A stretch of DNA of 64,000 nt from Arcuatula senhousia. Taxonomy: Eukaryota; Mollusca; Bivalvia; Mytilida; Mytilidae. The DNA lies in the NCBI GenBank assembly GCA_963971305.1, contig OZ020307.1, positions 55,425,702 to 55,489,701 of the forward strand. Direction: 5' to 3'. A program made the translations under genes and the position numbers. Shown one piece after another: positions 60,201-64,000 of the stretch (position 1 is its first letter; each line of letters opens with the position of its first letter). Under the pieces are notes generated by a model. It saw only the letters and a list, made by a program, of their open reading frames with translations, was not told the DNA's origin and did not search any database.

Positions 60201-61132
60201 TTTATTATAATAAAAGCAAGTTAATTGTAGCAAGGCTTAGTATGGTAAAACCCATTGGTAATTTATTTTAAAAAAGTTCTTATAAATACTAAGTTTAATT
60301 CAATTTATTCTTTAGATGCCCTTGGTGAAGTAGAAAAGTACAAGAAGAGTAGAGACTGGGCTTTGAGTTGTAGGGAGAAAAGTCTCCAGGAATGTGATAG
60401 TATCCGTACGCTAGGGGAGAATTTACGTCGTCAGCGGGACAGGGCAGACAGTGAGAAGGCCCAGGCTCTCAGAGATTACGATAACCTGAAAAAACAGAAA
60501 GATGAAGCAGTTAAAGAATTGAAAGATCTGAGGTTCGTCTAGGAGACAGATACAATAAAAGTGTGATAGCTGTTACTTTTTGAATATATGTACATGACAA
60601 ACCCTATATAAACTGAATAAGCTGTCGGACATAAACACAAATACTTCCCGACCAAATGAACATTTTAAGTACAATTTTCTTTTGTAAATTTAACAAATTT
60701 GCTGGACTTGAATAAAATTTGCCCATTTTTTTGCTGGTCGCTCCAGCAGATTGGCACATTTTGGGAACACTGATCTATGCAAGACAGAAACAGTAGAAAG
60801 CACACACAACAATTAAAGTAAAACTGTTTTAGCTTACATTAAATTTAAACTGTTGCCTAACTGTCACTGCATGGTAGATCTGAAGACATTCAATTCTGCT
60901 TCCTGTTCTGATAAACTTTTCAGAATCTTAAAGCCTAAATAAAATGATAATCAATTCAAATAGTATTAATAAAATCTTGTAATTGGAATTTTGTAGAGAA
61001 AAGTATCAAGCTCTGGTAGAAAAAGAAGCCAGGAAGAGCCAACTGAATGGTGTGGGACATAACCATAGTCGTGACTCTGCTATTGATGCTGATCTCCAGG
61101 AGTGGGAGACTGAATCACAAGAAATAGAAATC
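32985..61132 (+). CDS. DLG5: DLG5 (discs large homolog 5) N-terminal half: CARD plus coiled coil, 5 exons, partial
   Basis: DLG5 is a MAGUK scaffold acting in cell polarity, adherens junctions and Hippo/planar polarity signalling (family knowledge). Visible exons: 32985-33279, 47228-47290, 53945-55156, 60316-60532 and 60997-61132, all phase-compatible. Residues 1 to about 90 form the CARD; a coiled coil of more than 450 residues follows. The strongest signature is SRDWALSCREKSLQECDSIR plus ENLRRQRDRADSE in exon 4, then RDSAIDADLQEWETE in exon 5, immediately ahead of the first PDZ domain in the family. PDZ1-4, SH3 and guanylate kinase exons are not in the window. The gene is divergent from WDR90, with a CR1 element about 0.4 kb upstream of its start codon. 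Confidence 0.92.
33456..33617. repeat. Short inverted-end repeat (GGATCCAG / CTGGATCC)
   Basis: GGGACGGATCCAGGG at the left and CTGGATCCGCCACTGGG at the right face each other across about 160 bp containing G-rich and C-rich runs. MITE-like; unclassified. Confidence 0.5.
35730..37427. repeat. Tandem-core repeat with TACGACC/GGATCGTA head, split by an RT fragment
   Basis: Head TATACGACCTAAAA...GGATCGTATGATG at 35715-35755, then two related units (ACGATAACTTTAG at ~35775, ACAATAACTTTTG at ~35942). After an RT relic (36300-37050) similar text (GGGCAAAAAATGCAACTTTT) resumes near 37325. Interruption is inferred from this resumption. Confidence 0.45.
36301..36960 (-). pseudogene. Reverse transcriptase relic (Penelope-like type, probable)
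   Basis: Minus strand, in order with frame changes: FGGRVFQQTIGIPMGTNCAP LLADLF, YEAGFLQTLLDKKDRRFALS, FCYIDDVLFLNNS (YIDD catalytic motif), SASYLDLHLEIESQGR-LSTK, DFNFPIVNFPFLCNNIPSAP and SLKKSYSRHHALIDKYG-ISV. The order is collinear with an RT and its thumb. At least three frameshifts, including an insertion in the LADLF region, mark it as dead. Relative of 21413-21560. Confidence 0.7.
37428..41213. repeat. Three nested AGCTCACC-headed hairpin/tandem elements
   Basis: Heads AGCTCACCTGGACC...GGTCCATGTGAGCT at 37428 and 38205 and a variant at 37984. Tails CAGGTGAGCAATTCAGGCTC + CTGGGAGCCTCTTGTT at 39661, CAGGTGAGCGATTCAGGC + TACTGGGAGCCTCTAG at 40915, and CTGGGAGCCTCTTGTTT at 41198. The innermost copy (38205-39697) has about seven 155-bp units (GTCAGATGACCCCTTATAGG at 38727, 38882, 39037...). 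Sequence before head 2 resumes after tail 2, and likewise for head 3 and tail 1, showing insertion within insertion. Confidence 0.8.
40203..40420. repeat. Fragment of another hairpin-headed family (TACCCCGCCACACG head)
   Basis: ATACCCCGCCACACGAAGTG + GCAGGGTAT hairpin, then GTCTGTCCGTCTGTCCCC and about 120 bp of core before the surrounding AGCTCACC-family core resumes (ACTAAAAATAGAACAGG). Truncated insertion. Confidence 0.6.
41618..42763. repeat. Hairpin-headed tandem element (TACCCCCACTCG head), about 4 units
   Basis: Head ACCCCCACTCGTAAGAGAGG, then CTGTCCGTCCGTCCGTCC. Core units of about 165 bp begin TAACAGATTTCTCAG at ~41698, ~41865, ~42032 and ~42591. The tail reads GTGAGGGTATCCTTAGCACA near 42723. 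A 0.4-kb fold-back element (42176-42570) interrupts the third unit. Degenerate copies occur near 51250-51710 and 53690-53790. Confidence 0.75.
42176..42570. mobile_element. Fold-back MITE, inserted in tandem element
   Basis: Inverted ends AAGTATCTGTCTTTCTAAGA + ATCATGCAGGG and CCCTCTGCATGATTTTTAG + AAAGACTGGTACTT, with inner arms ATGGTAAAAAATAACACATG / CATGTGTTATTTTTTACCAT. No ORF with coding character. Related in design to 45380-45772. Confidence 0.75.
45380..45772. mobile_element. Fold-back MITE, second member
   Basis: Left end AAGTGCAGATCTCTGTAAGA + ATCAGGCA and right end TGCCTGATTCTTACAGAGA + ATGGCACTT, about 390 bp apart. Inner inverted words AATCATGATT and AAAACACA/TGTGTTTT. The AAGT..TGTAAGAATCA pattern links it to 42176-42570. 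Confidence 0.7.
45784..45922. repeat. Near-perfect hairpin of about 60-bp arms
   Basis: TGTATTTCAAGCTTTGGAGG + CGTAAAAC pairs with GTTTTACGCCGCCAAAGCTT + GAAATACA. ATTTTACTGTCGCAAAT pairs with ATTTGCGACAGTAAAAT. GTTTACCTG pairs with CAGGTAAAC around a GCGACGCGTAGCGGAGA loop. It may be the end of a larger unit, since TTCTAATGCAA at 45938 faces TTGCATTAGAA at 46303. Confidence 0.8.
46844..47053. repeat. Short fold-back element, copy 3 of 3
   Basis: 210 bp with TACTGTGGTTTCATTA and CGAATCCACAGTA ends, as at 568-780. It lies in DLG5 intron 1, 175 bp before exon 2. Confidence 0.75.
47228..47290 (+). CDS. DLG5: DLG5 exon 2 (63 nt, symmetric cassette candidate)
   Basis: Acceptor TTTTTCAG, donor ACTACAG/GTTGGT, phase 1 to 1. 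It encodes DSRSLSLASSEEDVLNQSNT. Its 5' edge (DSRSL) resembles that of exon 3 (DTRSL) and its 3' edge (NTT/ACTACAG) resembles that of exon 1 (TTT/ACTACAG). Skipping it keeps the frame. Ser-rich linker between CARD and coiled coil. Confidence 0.75.
47397..47494 (+). repeat. SINE-like dispersed repeat, left part of a split copy
   Basis: AGAGATGTGGAATAAGTGTA, GTGACACAACTAACAGTAAA and CACAATGGAATACAGCTAGC match 9726-9822. The copy stops at CTTCAACATA and continues at 49307 with ACCAGAGGTCACTGCC, as expected from the intact order at 25905. Confidence 0.7.
47495..49306. mobile_element. 1.8-kb TIR element inserted into a SINE-like repeat
   Basis: Left end AGGCCTAAATTAAAATATTG + TATGTTTGCCCT, right end AGGGCAAACATACAATATTT + TAATTTAGGCCT: inverted repeats of about 32 bp, with GACCGACCC / GGGTCGG just inside. 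TA at both junctions may be the target duplication. It contains a 71-codon ORF (47787-48002), a GCCCCGCATTGAAAATGC-headed insertion (48318) and TACCTACC runs. No transposase recognised. Superfamily unknown. Confidence 0.82.
47787..48002 (+). CDS. Unrecognised 71-residue ORF inside the TIR element
   Basis: ATG in good context (AGCATGG) opens MAALCVTINEIKNDFKKTLV, continues with KVFTKEIWDHIAGAAFGD and an acidic DQETEVDEAF stretch, and ends FHKFYEIWQ. Codon use is coding-like and the composition mixed, unlike neighbouring noise. I do not recognise the family. It could be a fragment of the element's own protein or a captured exon. Confidence 0.35.
   Translation: MAALCVTINEIKNDFKKTLVKNKIVKVFTKEIWDHIAGAAFGDTDQETEVDEAFEKGNCYLYFHKFYEIWQ
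49307..49393 (+). repeat. SINE-like dispersed repeat, right part of a split copy
   Basis: ACCAGAGGTCACTGCCCGCT, TTTTGCATTGGCCC, AAAATACAATACCCGT and GATTCAAGCAATTCCCTAGA correspond in order to 25908-25993. Confidence 0.7.
52776..52912. repeat. Short inverted-end repeat (GCTGCCAACTTT)
   Basis: CAGGGCTGCCAACTTTCCAG at the left and CTTTCAAAAGTTGGCAGGTC + TG at the right, about 135 bp apart. MITE-like; no ORF. Confidence 0.6.
53945..55156 (+). CDS. DLG5: DLG5 exon 3 (coiled coil)
   Basis: 1212 nt, phase 1 to 1, 404 codons in one exon. It opens DTRSLDGPKTYTRIIPSHEY, then a Ser/Lys-rich linker. The heptad-rich coil runs from about EFDRLKQECENAMAEVASLK and includes DEVDNWKSQCEELR, SERDNVLKEINQLQDECNES and KNHIEKLQQDLH at the end. 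The first coil segment matches the YERLKIQC-type segment of the family. Donor CATG/GTGGGT. Confidence 0.93.
56881..58576 (+). repeat. TGTCTCGCC-ended element with nine 182-bp tandem units
   Basis: Head hairpin TGTCTCGCCTGCGAC ... GTCGCGGAAGGCGAGACA, a (GGCGGCGAC)n run at 56934-56966, then units starting GTAAACTTTTTTGTAAGACT at 56967, 57149, 57331, 57513, 57695, 57877 and 58059, followed by two more diverged ones. It ends GTGCCGGCAGGCGAGACA. The first six or seven units are almost identical, indicating recent homogenisation. Same family as 15628-16150. Confidence 0.92.
60093..60260 (+). repeat. 88-bp direct duplication near DLG5 exon 4
   Basis: CAATAATTGTACTTTATTAT + AATAAAAGC and GTAGCAAGGCTTAGTATGGT occur at 60101 and again 88 bp later. 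It ends about 55 bp before the exon 4 acceptor. Confidence 0.8.
60316..60532 (+). CDS. DLG5: DLG5 exon 4 (coiled coil, family signature)
   Basis: 217 nt, phase 1 to 2. It encodes DALGEVEKYKKSRDWALSCR, EKSLQECDSIRTLGENLRRQ and RDRADSEKAQALRDYDNLKK. The SRDWA..ERD.IR-L--NLRR-RDRA pattern is the most conserved part of the DLG5 coil. Acceptor TTCTTTAG; donor GAG/GTTCGT is weak but phase-correct. Confidence 0.95.
60997..61132 (+). CDS. DLG5: DLG5 exon 5 (pre-PDZ segment; donor side is an 11-copy array)
   Basis: 136 nt, phase 2 to 0. It encodes (R)EKYQALVEKEARKSQLN, then HSRDSAIDADLQEWETESQE and IEI. The DSAID-D--EWETE motif sits just before PDZ1 in the family. The donor ATC/GTAAGT at 61133 is the first of 11 copies. 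Reading past it gives VSTPL and a TAG, so only this donor keeps the full frame. Confidence 0.93.
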
Positions 61133-61800
61133 GTAAGTACACCGCTATAGACGCTGATCTCCAGGAGTGGGAAACTGAATCACAAGAAATAGAAATCGTA
61201 AGTACACCGCTATAGACGCTGACCTCCAGGAGTGGGAGACTGAATCACAAGAAATAGAAATCGTAAGTACACCGCTATAGACGCTGATCTCCAGGAGTGG
61301 GAAACTGAATCACAAGAAATAGAAATCGTAAGTACACCGCTATAGACGCTGATCTCCAGGAGTGGGAGACTGAATCACAAGAAATAGAAATCGTAAGTAC
61401 ACCGCTATAGACGCTGATCTCCAGGAGTGGGAAACTGAATCACAAGAAATCGAAATCGTAAGTACATGGCTATAGACGCTGATCTCCAGGAGTGGGAAAC
61501 TGAATCACAAGAAATAGAAATCGTAAGTACACCGCTATAGACGCTGACCTCCAGGAGTGGGAGACTGAATCACAAGAAATAGAAATCGTAAGTACACCGC
61601 TATAGACGCTGATCTCCAGGAGTGGGAGACTGAATCACAAGAAATCGAAATCGTAAGTACATGGCTATAGACGCTGATCTCCAGGAGTGGGAAACTGAAT
61701 CACAAGAAATAGAAATCGTAAGTACACCGCTATAGACGCTGACCTCCAGGAGTGGGAGACTGAATCACAAGAAATTGAAATCGTAAGTACATCGCTTGTA
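61076..61800 (+). repeat. 65-bp minisatellite, 11 copies, each containing the exon 5 end and splice donor
   Basis: GTAAGTAC occurs at 61133 and at every 65 bp to 61783 (10 spacings, 650 bp exactly). Units read GACGCTGATCTCCAGGAGTG ... GAAATAGAAATCGTAAGTAC with few substitutions (GAAACT/GAGACT, ATAGAA/ATCGAA, ACCGC/ATGGC). Two alternating variants suggest higher-order duplication. 65 is not divisible by 3. Confidence 0.96.
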
Positions 61801-61927
61801 ATATGAGTGAAATTAAGAGTACTAGGTTCATGTTGCAATGTACATTTACATGTAATTAACAGTGTCTCTTTAAAAGGAAAAATATATTTTTCAGGCTGTC
61901 AAATTCCTTGAGAGTGACAGGTATATA

Positions 61928-63954
61928 CAGTGTTCTCCCCAGGTCATTATAGCATCTCGGGACCGAGACACTATCAGATTTTACTGAGATGCTATCGGTC
62001 TGTACCGAGACGCTATAAAAATTGCTTAAAAAAGTCTCAGGTGTAATATAATGAAGCCATTGAGGATCATTGAGTAATTGACACCTTTATAACCCCAAGC
62101 CAATTATCAAATAAATGATTGGTCTTATGTCAATTAATTGACAGGTATTGATTTTAACTAATTAGACTTGAATACAGGTGATTTGCCGACAGTAGATACC
62201 TGCAGCCAAGTGATTTATTTTGGTTGGACAGCCAATCAGAATTGACCAAAATAAAAACAAACACATACCATGTGCTTGATACACTTGGGTTTTTGGAGTT
62301 ACATAAAAAAAGAAATGGAAACTAAAAACAAATTAACTCATCAAGTTCTTAAACTATTTTTTTATCTTGAAGAAGGAATGTTTAAATCCTTAAACATCTT
62401 TTTTCACGATTTTATAGTCCAAAACATTGATTTCACACATTTGATTTTGGCAGTAAATTTAATAAACAAAGGAAGATAACTCTTGGGCAAAAGGGAGATA
62501 ACTTAAAGGCAGTGCCTACTGTGTACAAATTACATGCACCATATATTTTTTTTTAAACAAAAGTCACCAAAGTTTTTTATTCAAAGAAGTTTAGGAAAGA
62601 AATATATTCATGATATTAGTATTAGTTTTTATTTTTACTATTTCAGGTAAATGCCTTTTCTGTCCCTTTCTCTCACATTTTGATTTAGGCTTGTGAGTCG
62701 TCACACACAACACAATTCATAACTAGGCTAAATATTTCCCATCAAAGAAAATCTAAGATAGTGATATTTTACAATGTCTTGACTGTTAATTTCTAGTCAT
62801 ACATACAGCTACCCTCCATTATTATTATGTCTCCCCCCACTTTTGTGGGGAGACATATTGTTTTTGTCGTGTCCGTCCATCTGTCTGTCTGTCCGTCACA
62901 AAGTTTGTCAGCGCAACTCCTCTGAAACTACTGAACTGAATTCAACAAAACTTGGTATATAGGAAGGACACCATATGTAGTTGTACATGTTACCAGGAAA
63001 TTTTGATCCTCAAATTTTTGTGGGAGTTATGGCCCTTTGAATTTAGAAATTTGCTGAAAATCCTCATTTATCATCTTGTCAGCGCAACTTCTCTGAAACT
63101 ACTAAACCAAATTCAATGAAACTTGGTATGTAGGAAGGACATCATATGTAGTTGTGCATGTTACCAGGAAATTTTGATCCTCAAATTTTTGTTGGAGTTA
63201 TGGCCCTTTGAACTTAGAAATTTGCTGAAAATCCTCATTTATCATCTTGTCAGCTCAACTCCTCTGAAACTACTAAACCGAATTCAATGAAACTTGGTAT
63301 GTAGGAAGGACATCATATGCAGTTGTGCATGTTACCAGGAAATTTTGATCCTCAAATTTTTGATGGAGTTATGGCCCTTTGAACTTAGAAATTTGCTGAA
63401 AATCCTCATTTATCATCTTGTCAGCGCAACTCCTCTGAAACTACTAAACCGAATTCAATGAAACTTGGTATATAAAAAGGACATTATATGTAGTTGTGCA
63501 TATTACAAGGAAATTTTTATCCTAAAATTTTTGTGGGAGTTGTGGCCCTTTTAACTTAGAAATTTGCTGAAAATCCTCAGTTATCATCTTGTCATCGCAA
63601 CTCTTCTGAAACTACTGAACCAAATTCAACGAAACTTGGTTTATAGGAAGGACACCTTATGTAGTTGTGCATAATACCAGGAAATTTTGATCCTCAAATT
63701 TTTGTTTGAGTTATGGCCCTTTGAACTTAGAACTTTTTGGGGAAACGGGGGGAGACATCGTTTTTGTAGGCAAAAACAAACTTTAATTTAAACAAATATT
63801 TCATGTTTTATGTTTAAGGGGGGGGGGGTGATGATGCATTTAAAATTTTACTCTAATAAGCCATATGTCGATCGGCGTGATGCATTTTCCTGCAACTGAA
63901 TCTTGTTTACGCAAAAAAATGTGATGCTATCCAAAATTTCTGGGGAGAACACTG
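61928..63954 (-). mobile_element. DNA transposon-like element with CAGTGTTCTCCCCAG ends, copy B
   Basis: Inverted relative to copy A (17688-18808). Left end CAGTGTTCTCCCCAG at 61928, right end CTGGGGAGAACACTG at 63954. Its right 50 bp match the left end of copy A (GGATAGCATCACATTTT) in reverse complement; its left part matches copy A's right part (CGAGATGC, CCAATTATCA, GATCATTGAG words). TATA flanks both ends. A TGTCTCCCC element (62830-63760) is inserted inside it. It lies in DLG5 intron 5. Confidence 0.8.
62830..63760 (+). repeat. TGTCTCCCC-headed element with five 171-bp units
   Basis: Head ATGTCTCCCCCCAC-type hairpin (TGTCTCCCCCCACTTTTGTG + GGGAGACA), then GTCCGTCC/GTCTGTCTGTCCGTC. Units start GTCAGCGCAACTCCTCTGAA at 62907, 63078, 63249, 63420 and 63591 (exactly 171 bp). 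The end is GGGGGGAGACATCG. Nested in the copy B transposon. Confidence 0.9.
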
Positions 63955-64000
63955 TATAAAAGATTATTTTTTTGACAGAATTTACAAACAAAAGATTAAA

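Larger units (their letters stand above)
55157..60315 (+). other. DLG5 intron 3 (5.2 kb)
   Basis: Holds the 1.7-kb TGTCTCGCC element (56881-58576) and, near its 3' end, an 88-bp direct duplication. Otherwise AT-rich with no recognised gene. Confidence 0.7.

Noticed and set aside
61076..61800. The 65-bp repeats as a series of small duplicated coding exons
   Set aside because: Units lack acceptors, are not a multiple of 3, and each contains an in-frame stop when read on from exon 5. Only the donor side is copied.
61801..64000. Search for a DLG5 PDZ1 exon after exon 5
   Set aside because: No open segment with PDZ-like sequence and a phase-0 acceptor was seen; the space is filled by transposon copy B and its insert.

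Overview
The window is eukaryotic, AT-rich nuclear DNA from an animal, most likely a bivalve mollusc. The animal assignment rests on two intron-rich metazoan genes, WDR90/POC16 and DLG5. The bivalve suggestion is an inference from the repeats: several families have a short hairpin head, a GTCC/GTCT-rich stretch and a tandem core of 150-180 bp, and TACATGTA words are abundant.

Layout. (1) Positions 3-17236, minus strand: 21 consecutive exons of WDR90/POC16, a centriole and basal-body protein with an N-terminal DUF667-type (CFAP20-like) domain followed by WD40 repeats. Reading frame and splice phase hold across all 21 exons (2819 nt, about 940 codons). The gene runs off the left edge, and a possible tiny first coding exon lies at 19943-19952. 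(2) About 17.2-33 kb: the space between the two divergent genes, filled with mobile DNA. It holds a CAGTGTTCTCCCCAG-ended element, at least four decayed LINE or RT fragments on both strands, two TTGAGCGAA-ended elements, and a nearly complete CR1-type LINE (28561 to about 32575, minus) whose two ORFs are both open. (3) Positions 32985-61132, plus strand: the first five coding exons of DLG5 (CARD, then a long coiled coil). PDZ, SH3 and GUK exons must lie beyond the right edge. DLG5 introns carry nested hairpin-headed elements, fold-back elements and a 1.8-kb TIR element inserted inside another repeat.

The most unusual signal is that exon edges, with their splice sites, have been tandemly copied five times in these two genes. 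A 53-bp unit carrying the acceptor of WDR90 visible exon 8 is present 16 times. A 65-bp unit carrying the donor of DLG5 exon 5 is present 11 times. Single extra copies of an exon edge lie next to WDR90 visible exons 8, 10 and 14. Neither array unit is a multiple of 3, so using a surplus site shifts or stops the frame.

WDR90 and DLG5 are not known to act together; their adjacency here is only positional. No tRNA, rRNA, CRISPR or prokaryotic feature was seen.
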